DNA from: Candidatus Kaiserbacteria bacterium
Lineage (GTDB): Bacteria; Patescibacteriota; Minisyncoccia; Phycocordibacterales; UBA918
Assembly (NCBI GenBank): GCA_007117575.1
Contig: SKGH01000033.1
Location: 1-5,631 of the forward strand
Length of the DNA: 5,631 nt
Direction: 5' to 3'
A program made the position numbers and the translations under genes. Shown in pieces: positions 1-5,160 of the stretch. Positions within the stretch are counted from its first letter, which is position 1. Each line of letters begins with the position of its first letter. The notes under the pieces are model-generated. The model ran no database searches, had not been told where the DNA came from, and worked only from the letters and a program-made list of their open reading frames with translations.

Positions 1-600
1 GTAAAAGCAACATCCAGAGGAGGTAGATACAATGGTCGACTTTATACAAATACAAGTCATGGCTTTGACATGTATGTAATAGGTCAGTCTAACTCGTTGT
101 TTGATTATAATTATGGGGTATTAAATACCACTGGAAATTCTATTGAAATGAGCGCCAGTTTTACCTGGTTAGGCGGTGTAGGGGAGATTGATGTTCAAGA
201 ACATGCTATCGTAGCTTTCACTCAAGGTCATAGTCAGAGTGATCTTATGAATTCCCCAAATCAACCTCACAGTCAAGCTGCTTTTACACATGGAGCAGGA
301 GCTTATGTGAGAAACGATGGATTGAATTTAGAATTATGGGATGTTCCCGGTAGAAATACTATCATTTGGAATTACAATGGCCCTTGTGGTGAATATGTTC
401 AGGTGACTGGTAGTCCTAATGCGTGTATTCATAGGACTACTATTGAAAATTATGAAAGAAATCCCGAACTATTTTCCAATGGATATATAACACCATATAC
501 AGGTGGTTTTCTGCAACCTAATACAGAATATAAAATAAGTATAACTTTAACCTCACTTGGACAAGGTTGGGTTAATCTAAAAGCTACGCTGTTAAAATAA
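1..600 (+). CDS. C-terminal part of a probable secreted beta-rich protein (5' end outside window)
   Basis: The frame is open from base 1 to the TAA at 598-600 (199 residues), so the gene begins upstream; the first in-window ATG (position 70) is internal and has no ribosome-binding site. I do not recognise the family. The fragment is rich in Gly, Asn, Ser, Thr and aromatic residues, poor in Lys and Arg, and has no membrane segment. It has two Cys 13 residues apart (window residues 129 and 142), which could form a disulfide in an exported protein. The tail, with NTEYKISITLTSLGQGW then alternating hydrophobics ending in LLK, looks like the last strands of a lectin- or carbohydrate-binding-type beta-sandwich; that is an inference from composition and pattern only. 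The next plus-strand gene begins 512 nt downstream, so this is the end of a transcription unit. Confidence 0.8.
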   Translation, partial: VKATSRGGRYNGRLYTNTSHGFDMYVIGQSNSLFDYNYGVLNTTGNSIEMSASFTWLGGVGEIDVQEHAIVAFTQGHSQSDLMNSPNQPHSQAAFTHGAGAYVRNDGLNLELWDVPGRNTIIWNYNGPCGEYVQVTGSPNACIHRTTIENYERNPELFSNGYITPYTGGFLQPNTEYKISITLTSLGQGWVNLKATLLK

Positions 601-613
601 GTGGCTGAATAAT

Positions 614-635
614 TTAGTAAATAATAAATGTTTAC
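614..635 (+). repeat. Direct repeat copy 1 (TTAGTAA-ATAA-TAAATGTTTAC)
   Basis: Just after the stop codon of the first gene, TAATAAATGTTTAC (622-635) is identical over 14 nt to 925-938. With TTAGTAA upstream, the two copies match over 18 nt except for an extra ATAA in this one. The second copy lies inside the structured block 810-1036, and both copies are followed by GCTGGGTG. This suggests a decayed duplication, although AT-richness raises the chance of coincidence. Confidence 0.5.
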
Positions 636-650
636 TTTTTAAATATAAAT

Positions 651-718
651 AAAAAGGTGGCAGTCTCGATGTTCGAGCACTGCCACAATCCCGAGCGCTG
701 GGTGGGTCGGTCTTTTTT
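651..718. terminator. Strong hairpin, intrinsic terminator (best on minus strand, possibly both)
   Basis: GTGGCAGT (657-664) pairs perfectly with ACTGCCAC (679-686). Inside it CTCGA (665-669) pairs with TCGAG (673-677) around a TGT loop, giving 13 bp with one bulged C. Read on the minus strand the stem is followed by C and TTTTT (656-651), a textbook intrinsic terminator. Read on the plus strand there is no immediate T-tract, but a second weak stem (CCGA 691-694 with TCGG 707-710) is followed by six T (713-718) and could end the upstream gene. A good minus-strand terminator with no minus-strand ORF before it hints at a minus-strand RNA from the 690-1100 region. Confidence 0.55.
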
Positions 719-767
719 GATTATACATTATGTTTAGAAAAATGCTAATTTTTTTGACATGCTGGGT

Positions 768-773
768 TATAAT
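768..773 (+). promoter_or_regulatory. Possible -10 box (TATAAT) ahead of structured block
   Basis: A perfect TATAAT lies 35-40 nt before the left arm of the structured block. A perfect TTGACA sits at 754-759, but the spacer is only 8 nt, so the two cannot work together as a normal sigma-70 promoter. No good -35 is seen 16-18 nt upstream. If used, transcription would begin near 780 and run through the structured block toward the phospholipase-D gene. Confidence 0.3.
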
Positions 774-782
774 AAACAAAGT

Positions 783-814
783 GTTTATAAACGGTGAAGA
801 TATTTATAAATATC
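783..814. promoter_or_regulatory. Two adjacent perfect AT palindromes
   Basis: GTTTATAAAC (783-792) and GATATTTATAAATATC (799-814) are perfect palindromes of 10 and 16 bp separated by 6 nt. They lie between the TATAAT at 768-773 and the structured block. They could be operator sites for a dimeric regulator or simply AT-rich symmetric sequence. The end of the second palindrome overlaps the left arm of the long inverted repeat. Confidence 0.4.
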
Positions 815-1036
815 ATGACTTACGCGTTTCTGATGAAGTTCGAGGCGCTGACCCAGCCCCGGTTTCCGTGATCATTTATATTCTTTCGTGACTAACTAAA
901 ACATTTTTTGTTTTATTACGTTAGTAATAAATGTTTACCGGAACTATAGCTGGGTGAGGCGTACTTGGTGGTACGATGAACGGTTTGAGTGACGAAAGTA
1001 ACAAAGAAATTCACCAAACGCGAAAGTCCTGAATAT
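810..1036. ncRNA. Candidate structured RNA, about 227 nt, closed by a long imperfect stem
   Basis: The ends pair over about 18 bp: GACTT-A-CGCGTTT (817-829) with AAACGCG-A-AAGTC (1016-1028), extended by TCA/TGA (813-815, 1030-1032) and ATA/TAT (810-812, 1034-1036). Nested inside are ACCCAGC (851-857) with GCTGGGT (949-955); CCGGT (859-863) with ACCGG (937-941); a hairpin ACTAAC-t-AAAACA (891-903) with TGTTTT..GTTAGT (909-925); and CGTAC (960-964) with GTACG (971-975). All of these fit one fold. I do not recognise it: the diagnostic motifs of tmRNA, RNase P RNA, SRP RNA and 6S RNA were not found. The strand is undecided: TATAAT at 768-773 favours plus, the terminator at 657-686 favours minus. 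No convincing ORF covers it. It could also be a long leader of the gene at 1113, or a cruciform DNA site. Confidence 0.45.
925..938 (+). repeat. Direct repeat copy 2 (TAATAAATGTTTAC)
   Basis: Identical over 14 nt to 622-635. It is preceded by GTTAG, which takes part in the inner hairpin 891-925, and its ACC end takes part in the CCGGT/ACCGG stem. Confidence 0.5.
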
Positions 1037-1101
1037 AAATCTTTTAAGACTCGCTAATATATTAAGGTCAGGTATTAGAGTTTTTTGAATTAATTACCCA
1101 G

Positions 1102-1107
1102 TATACA
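1102..1107 (+). promoter_or_regulatory. -10 box (TATACA) immediately upstream of the PLD gene
   Basis: TATACA ends 5 nt before the ATG at 1113, and no Shine-Dalgarno-like purine run precedes that ATG. Normal -10 to start-site spacing would put the RNA 5' end on or next to the ATG, so the mRNA would be leaderless. The -35 region is weak; TTGAAT at 1085-1090 is too close (11-nt spacer). Confidence 0.4.
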
Positions 1108-1112
1108 AAACC

Positions 1113-2564
1113 ATGCGTACTTTTGTTAAGATATTTATACTTTTAGTGATTTTGTCTACTTTTTATGGCTGGCTTAAGCCGATGCCTGAGTACACATCTT
1201 TTTCAGGAACAGAGTTTAAAGTACCAGAGTCATCCATTACTCTTTTGAGTGATATAACTCACAGAGATGAGGAGGGTAATACTCTTATTGAACAGGAAAT
1301 CTTTGATGAGATATTTTCTTTGATACATGAGGCCGAGTCGTACTTGCTTGTAGATATGTTTTTATGGAATAGTCTTCTAGGTGCTGCCACCAGTTCCTAT
1401 CGTGGTTTGGCGTCAGAGTTGGTAGAGGCTTTGGTTTTAAAAGCGGAGACCAATCCAGATATTATCATCCAAGTCATTACTGACCCCATAAATGAAATAT
1501 ACGGTGGTATGACTTCTCATGAATTAGACAAATTAAGAGAAGTAGGTATACCGGTAGTGGTGACAAATCTAATACCACTTAGAGACAGCAATCCTTTATA
1601 TAGCGGTTTTTGGCGGGTGACCGCACGTTGGTTTGGCAATAGTGCCAGAGGAGGTTGGTTACCTAATCCGTTTGACAATGATGCACCTTCTCTTACTTTA
1701 CGTTCTTATTTATCACTTTTGAATTTTAAAGCTAATCACAGAAAAGTATTGGTCGCAGATTCTGAAGTAGATGGGCGTAGATCGTTGGTGTCTGTTATAA
1801 GCTCAGCTAACCCTCATGATGGCTCGAGTGCTCATACCAATGTGGCGGTGAGGGTAGATGATAAAATATGGCAAGATGTAGTTCTGACTGAAATGGCAGT
1901 AGTATCTTTTTCAGGTTACGAATTTATCCCTCCGCCAATATCTTTAATAAATGAGGTTGTAGATAGAGATGGCGATATGGTTGTGCAGATCTTAACAGAG
2001 GGAGTTATTAGAGATAGGTTGGTGAGCGAGATAAACCAGCTTGTTGCAGGTGATCGAATCGATATGGCCATGTTTTATCTGTCTGACCGGCATATATTAA
2101 ACGCAATAATTAAAGCTGACAGTAGGGGAGTGGTAACGCGACTATTGCTGGATCCAAATAAAGACGCTTTTGGTCGCCAAAAGACCGGTATTCCCAACCG
2201 TCCTGTGGCAAGTGAATTATTAAAAAAGACTAATAACCTGTCCTTGCGTTGGTGTAACACTCAAGGTGAACAGTGTCACATGAAGTTTACTTTATTTAAT
2301 AAAGGTGAAGAAAGTGTTTTGGTGACCGGGTCAGCAAATTTAACAAGAAGAAATATTGGTGATTTTAATCTCGAGACTAATATATTGATAAGGGGGAGAT
2401 CGGAAGCTGAAGTTTTTATTGACACCAATTCATTTTTTGAGAGGTTTTGGAATGAAAATAATGGAGATCTTTATTCCTTAACTTATAATTATTATAGCGA
2501 CGATTCTATTTTTAGATGGTGGCGTTACTATATAATGGAGCGAACCGGATTGAGCACATTTTGA
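1113..2564 (+). CDS. Membrane-anchored phospholipase D superfamily protein (cardiolipin synthase-like)
   Basis: A 483-residue protein with a short basic start and one hydrophobic segment (about residues 4-21), which should hold the rest on the outer face of the membrane. It has the two half-sites of the PLD fold. Half-site 1 is H209-R-K211 with D216, followed by SSAN (230-233). Half-site 2 is H389-M-K391 followed by GSANLT (406-411) and E421. In the family, paired His residues form and hydrolyse a phospho-enzyme intermediate on phosphodiesters: phospholipid head-group transfer as in cardiolipin synthase, or nuclease activity. The second HxKx4D has Asn396 in place of Asp, which seldom abolishes the catalytic pair. 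Cys381 and Cys388 just before H389 could form a disulfide beside the active site. Length and two-motif layout fit cardiolipin synthase-type enzymes, but the substrate cannot be told from sequence. The next gene starts 334 nt later, so it appears to be its own transcription unit. Confidence 0.9.
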   Translation: MRTFVKIFILLVILSTFYGWLKPMPEYTSFSGTEFKVPESSITLLSDITHRDEEGNTLIEQEIFDEIFSLIHEAESYLLVDMFLWNSLLGAATSSYRGLASELVEALVLKAETNPDIIIQVITDPINEIYGGMTSHELDKLREVGIPVVVTNLIPLRDSNPLYSGFWRVTARWFGNSARGGWLPNPFDNDAPSLTLRSYLSLLNFKANHRKVLVADSEVDGRRSLVSVISSANPHDGSSAHTNVAVRVDDKIWQDVVLTEMAVVSFSGYEFIPPPISLINEVVDRDGDMVVQILTEGVIRDRLVSEINQLVAGDRIDMAMFYLSDRHILNAIIKADSRGVVTRLLLDPNKDAFGRQKTGIPNRPVASELLKKTNNLSLRWCNTQGEQCHMKFTLFNKGEESVLVTGSANLTRRNIGDFNLETNILIRGRSEAEVFIDTNSFFERFWNENNGDLYSLTYNYYSDDSIFRWWRYYIMERTGLSTF

Positions 2565-2644
2565 TCAGCTTATTAAAGAAATCGATTGGTTATCTAGATT
2601 AATACCAGTTAGTTAGCGAGTAAATTATTTTACACATTAATAAA

Positions 2645-2662
2645 GCCACTCGTTAAAGTGGC
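2645..2662. other. Hairpin (GCCACT/AGTGGC)
   Basis: A 6-bp perfect stem with a CGTTAA loop, 80 nt past the PLD stop codon. On the minus strand it is followed by TTTATTAA, a weak terminator tail; on the plus strand there is no T-tract. It may protect the 3' end of the PLD mRNA. Confidence 0.35.
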
Positions 2663-2732
2663 CAAATTCTAGCCGTAGCGACTTCCTTGTATGGTTTTTA
2701 TAGCATAAAAATTCGAAATTCCAATAAAACAT

Positions 2733-2752
2733 GCCAGTCATCGCTGACTGGC
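2733..2752. terminator. Perfect 8-bp hairpin with 4-nt loop, possible terminator
   Basis: GCCAGTCA (2733-2740) and TGACTGGC (2745-2752) form a perfect stem closed by TCGC. On the minus strand ATGTTTTATT follows, an imperfect T-tract; on the plus strand AAAAT follows. It is probably an RNA hairpin or a rather poor intrinsic terminator. It is the strongest structure in the 334-nt gap between the PLD gene and the next gene. Confidence 0.4.
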
Positions 2753-2760
2753 AAAATCGT

Positions 2761-2851
2761 AAGGAGAATGTGTTGCATGCGAGCAACATTTATAATTTAC
2801 CACATTATAGAAAAGATACAATTTTCAGGTAGATACAGTGTTGGTATGTAA
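2761..2851 (+). other. Shine-Dalgarno plus 24-codon ORF with start codon in a hairpin loop
   Basis: AAGGAG (2761-2766) lies 10 nt before an ATG at 2777 that opens a 24-residue frame ending at TAA 2849-2851. TGTTGC (2771-2776) and GCAACA (2783-2788) form a 6-bp hairpin with that ATG in its loop. It is the only convincing Shine-Dalgarno sequence in the window. The peptide (starting MRATFIIYHIIEK) has no recognisable family. It may be a leader peptide, a small protein or chance. Confidence 0.2.
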
Positions 2852-2872
2852 TAAAGAGGTTTTTTGTGTCTG

Positions 2873-2881
2873 TGTTAACAT
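2873..2881 (+). promoter_or_regulatory. Extended -10 promoter (TGTTAACAT) of the 405-residue protein gene
   Basis: TG-T-TAACAT fits an extended -10 box (TGn plus TAnnnT) and ends 17 nt before the ATG at 2899, predicting a leader of about 10 nt. A second overlapping TAACAT (2881-2886) or TAGTAA (2888-2893) would shorten it further. No Shine-Dalgarno sequence precedes the ATG. Confidence 0.35.
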
Positions 2882-2898
2882 AACATTTAGTAATTTAT

Positions 2899-4116
2899 AT
2901 GATAACTCCCGAATTAATCAAATATATTGAAGAACAGAGAAGGAAGTCCATATCGGACGAATATATTTCAACCACTTTAGTGAACAATGGGTGGGGAGAG
3001 AATGAAGTCAAGTCGGCTTTTGATCAGATTGATGCGGTAGAAAATCATAATCATGATTATAATCATGGAGTTGGTGTTGGGTTATCTGCATATTCTTCTC
3101 CTGTCAGTATCAGTGGTCGTGAAATATGGACATTAGTTATTACTGCTTTTTTAGGCTTGGTGGCTACAGGTAACTTTATTTATTTTTATTACTGGCAACA
3201 TAGTTTGCAGAGAGTGGTACTGGGAACAGTTGGAAATATATCTCAATTGGAATCAGTAAATTTTTCATTAGTTTTTGATATTGATGGATTTGATGTTTTA
3301 AGTCTGGCCGGACCCGACGCCTCAGTTTTTTTATCTGAGGAAGGGTTACTTAGTCTTTATTTATCTTTAAAAGGTGGAGCTGATTGGTCTAGATCTTATA
3401 ATGTTAAAAGTTGGCTGAATGCAGACTTATTTATACCTGAATTAGTAGATGAATCTGTAAAGTTTCAGTATATTCTTTATAATTACTACCTATATATAAA
3501 AACACAGGGTGTATCGAAATTGCCGGGTTTGGAAGAACTGAAGGAATATGAAGGCAAATGGTTGCGCTCTATCATGACAAGAAGAGACCAGCGATTTTTT
3601 TGGGGGTTGATAAGCGGATTTGTTAATGAAAATATTGCTCAGGAAAGAAATGGTTTTGGAGGTATTAAAAGAGCATATTCTAATATTGGGGCAACAAGTA
3701 GGTTAGATAGACAGTTTGAGGTCGTAAAATATAGCGAAGGTCGCTTGCCCACTGAAAGTTTAAACGGAGTAAAAACACAAAAATTTGCATTAACTGTTGA
3801 TCTGAATGAATTTGTTGATTATTATGATTATCTGCATAAAAGAGGACTGTTGCAGGAACCTTTTGATGATAAAGAGGTTGAAAATTTTAAGAATGTATTA
3901 AAAGTTTTACAGCCCTATGAATTTTTTACTTTCAGCTTTTGGGTTGGAAATAAAGATTTCTTTCCCTACAGAGTGGAAGCTGTGCTTGGAAATGGCGGAA
4001 CTAACACTAAATCTAAATTGAAAAACGTGCGATTTATTCTCGATCTTAATAATCATAATCAAGGTATAGAAGTGGAAATTCCTCAAGACTATGAAGATAT
4101 AGGAATAATATTTTAA
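2899..4116 (+). CDS. Single-pass membrane protein with N-terminal helical motif and LolA/LppX-like outer domain, unknown function
   Basis: 405 residues in three parts. Residues 1-45 form an amphipathic helical motif with ELIKYIEEQ at the start and the turn NNGWGENEVKSAF near 30-41, a motif I associate with the cytoplasmic ends of Patescibacteria membrane proteins. A polar His/Asn linker follows. Residues 76-98 form one transmembrane helix. Residues 100-405 form an outer domain of helices and beta-strands ending in a run of strands: NGVKTQKFALTVDLNEF (289-305), FSFWVGNKDFFPYRVEAVL (345-363), NVRFILDLNN (376-385) and EVEIPQDYEDI (391-401). This order of long antiparallel strands finishing in an I-x-x-P-x-D/E-like tail resembles LolA/LppX-type lipid-binding lipoproteins; that is a structural guess. 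It has no lipobox and no catalytic motif that I can see. It has its own promoter and a terminator 27 nt after the stop, so it looks monocistronic. Confidence 0.85.
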   Translation: MITPELIKYIEEQRRKSISDEYISTTLVNNGWGENEVKSAFDQIDAVENHNHDYNHGVGVGLSAYSSPVSISGREIWTLVITAFLGLVATGNFIYFYYWQHSLQRVVLGTVGNISQLESVNFSLVFDIDGFDVLSLAGPDASVFLSEEGLLSLYLSLKGGADWSRSYNVKSWLNADLFIPELVDESVKFQYILYNYYLYIKTQGVSKLPGLEELKEYEGKWLRSIMTRRDQRFFWGLISGFVNENIAQERNGFGGIKRAYSNIGATSRLDRQFEVVKYSEGRLPTESLNGVKTQKFALTVDLNEFVDYYDYLHKRGLLQEPFDDKEVENFKNVLKVLQPYEFFTFSFWVGNKDFFPYRVEAVLGNGGTNTKSKLKNVRFILDLNNHNQGIEVEIPQDYEDIGIIF

Positions 4117-4142
4117 GTACTTTATTTTCTTAAAGGGGTAAG

Positions 4143-4167
4143 TGTTAGCCGACTGACAAATTTTTTT
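4143..4167 (+). terminator. Intrinsic terminator of the 2899-4116 gene
   Basis: TGTTAG (4143-4148) pairs with CTGACA (4153-4158) through one G-U pair around a CCGA loop, then AA and seven T (4161-4167). Read on the minus strand the wobble becomes a C-A mismatch, so the structure favours the plus strand. It lies 27-51 nt after the stop codon. Confidence 0.65.
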
Positions 4168-4176
4168 CTGCTACAT

Positions 4177-4392
4177 TTATTCATTTTTGTTTGTGGTGGG
4201 CATATGTCTCTTTCTACTAAACAACGGAGAATGATCTTTGTTTTTACTGAAAAAACGCATGCTAAGCTTGGTGACTGTGACTATCCACCAAGCGCTTATA
4301 AAAGTAATGGTTACAAAGGAGATAACAGAAAAAGCACTGATACCGGAAAGTAGACCGGCGTGAGTAGTTGGGAGACCGCAGGCAACACACAT
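4177..4392 (-). CDS. Small Cys-containing membrane protein, unknown function
   Basis: A minus-strand frame of 71 residues from the ATG at 4392-4390. An earlier in-frame ATG (4401-4399) overlaps the last bases of a perfect TATAAT (4405-4400), so it would lie upstream of the transcript start; the ATG at 4392 sits exactly where a leaderless message would begin. The protein starts MCVACGLPTTHAG with a CxxC pair, then one long hydrophobic segment (about residues 12-38, including AWW). It ends in a basic, Lys/Arg/His-rich tail of about 25 residues. The positive tail suggests an outside N terminus and a cytoplasmic C terminus. CxxC could bind a metal or form a disulfide. I do not recognise the family. 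It converges on the preceding gene, and I see no dedicated terminator for it. Confidence 0.55.
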   Translation of the reverse strand: MCVACGLPTTHAGLLSGISAFSVISFVTITFISAWWIVTVTKLSMRFFSKNKDHSPLFSRKRHMPTTNKNE

Positions 4393-4399
4393 ATAAATC

Positions 4400-4405
4400 A
4401 TTATA
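4400..4405 (-). promoter_or_regulatory. -10 box (TATAAT) of the small minus-strand gene
   Basis: A perfect TATAAT on the minus strand is followed by 7 nt (GATTTAT) and then the ATG at 4392, the spacing expected if the RNA begins at the start codon. The -35 region is AT-only and unconvincing. CTAAAA/TTTTAG (4408-4413, 4421-4426) forms an inverted repeat just upstream, in the -10 to -35 spacer, and could be an operator. Confidence 0.5.
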
Positions 4406-4430
4406 GACTAAAATTTTGTATTTTAGAAAA

Positions 4431-4455
4431 ATTATTAACACCTTAAGTTAATAAT
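4431..4455. repeat. 9-bp perfect inverted repeat, possible operator
   Basis: ATTATTAAC (4431-4439) and GTTAATAAT (4447-4455) are perfect inverted copies separated by 7 nt (ACCTTAA). It lies in the divergent spacer between the small minus-strand gene and the Gmad2 gene, about 26-50 nt upstream of the minus-strand -10 box. A dimeric regulator site is plausible. Low GC content and lack of a T-tract argue against a terminator. The rest of the spacer (4456-4650) shows nothing but AT-rich sequence. Confidence 0.4.
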
Positions 4456-4658
4456 GCTATTGATCAACTGACTGTATTTACATATTTTATGTTTTTTATA
4501 GATGTTTTAATTGAGTTTAGAATAAATATATAATTTTTTTAAAGTCGGTAATGTTTTAGTCTTGATGTTATTTAGTATCTGAATTTAACTCAGCTTTTGA
4601 TATCATTTATACTCAAAGAACATACTGAGAAAAAATTATAGACTTTATGAAGATAATT

Positions 4659-4667
4659 TGACATAAT
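4659..4667 (+). promoter_or_regulatory. Extended -10 promoter (TGACATAAT) of the Gmad2 gene
   Basis: TG-A-CATAAT is an extended -10 element ending 8 nt before the ATG at 4676. The start site would fall at or 1-2 nt before the start codon, again giving a leaderless message; no Shine-Dalgarno sequence is present. The TTGACA at 4658-4663 overlaps this element, and as a -35 it would need a -10 box inside the gene, which is less likely. Confidence 0.5.
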
Positions 4668-4675
4668 ACTTTTAT

Positions 4676-5158
4676 ATGAAAATATTAAATATCGCTTTTT
4701 TTGTTTTTTTGGGTTTGGCAGTAGTTTTAGCTGTAGTATCCATGTTCATAAATTCTCGCTCTTCAGAGGAAGTGACGCAAGGCAATATTGATGAAGATGG
4801 GGTAATGGAAACGGTCTATGTCTATGAGTACAATGATAAAGTAAGGTTATTTTCTCCAGCTCCGGGGTCCACTATAAGTAATCCTTTAGTTGTAACCGGG
4901 GAGGCGCGTGGAACTTGGTTTTTCGAAGCTGACTTTCCGGTAACGCTTTTAGATGAAAACGAGGAGGTGTTGGCTCAATGGTATGCGGTTGCTGACGGGG
5001 AATGGATGACTGAGGAATATGTAAGTTTTACAGCCACAATTGAATATGACCACCTATCTGTAAGTGGGCAGGTTGGTAGTTTGCAAATTGATAGAGATAA
5101 CCCAACGGGAAAACCGGAACATGATGACGGTTTTTCTATTCCGGTAGTTCTCCCTTAA
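4676..5158 (+). CDS. Membrane-anchored Gmad2 immunoglobulin-like domain protein
   Basis: 160 residues: an N-terminal hydrophobic anchor (about 4-25), a short acidic linker, then one Gmad2 domain (about 57-159). The family pattern is clear in VRLFSPAPGSTISNPL (56-71), VTGEARGTWFFEADFPV (73-89), LLDENEEVLAQ (91-101), and the late D-NPTGKP (141-147) leading to the last strand IPVVLP. Gmad2 domains were described from spore-germination proteins, but single-domain anchored versions like this are, to my knowledge, common in Patescibacteria, which do not sporulate. There the role is unknown, presumably surface binding or envelope structure. No catalytic residues are expected. The protein stops right at the end of the domain, so it is complete. 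It has its own promoter, and its terminator (5300-5319) is separated from the stop codon by the inverted-repeat element at 5161-5258. Confidence 0.9.
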   Translation: MKILNIAFFVFLGLAVVLAVVSMFINSRSSEEVTQGNIDEDGVMETVYVYEYNDKVRLFSPAPGSTISNPLVVTGEARGTWFFEADFPVTLLDENEEVLAQWYAVADGEWMTEEYVSFTATIEYDHLSVSGQVGSLQIDRDNPTGKPEHDDGFSIPVVLP

Positions 5159-5160
5159 AT

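Noticed and set aside
754..773. TTGACA plus TATAAT as a complete sigma-70 promoter
   Set aside because: Both hexamers are perfect, but the spacer is 8 nt where about 17 is required, so they cannot act as a pair.
730..891. 53-codon plus-strand ORF starting MFRKMLIFLTCW with a hydrophobic start
   Set aside because: It overlaps the left half of the structured block, has no Shine-Dalgarno sequence and has a -10-like box only 2 nt before the ATG. The second half has no recognisable pattern. It could be a gene remnant, but the support is too thin.
831..1028. Hammerhead ribozyme or RNase P RNA
   Set aside because: CTGATGA at 830-836 is not followed by the stem-plus-GAAA layout of a hammerhead core, and CGAAAGTCC at 1021-1029 lacks the flanking conserved region and partner segments of RNase P RNA.
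2075..2260. 61-codon minus-strand ORF inside the PLD gene
   Set aside because: It lies wholly antisense to a well-supported gene containing conserved motifs, and shows no motif or promoter of its own.
2562..2564. UGA recoded as glycine, as in Absconditabacteria and Gracilibacteria
   Set aside because: The PLD gene ends at TGA after a complete domain and the other complete genes contain no internal TGA. Glycine is coded by GGN throughout and the frame closes again 4 codons later, so the standard bacterial code fits.
2637..2732. 31-codon minus-strand ORF (starts MFYWNFEF)
   Set aside because: Very short, begins within a hairpin, and has neither a ribosome-binding site nor a -10 box at leaderless spacing.
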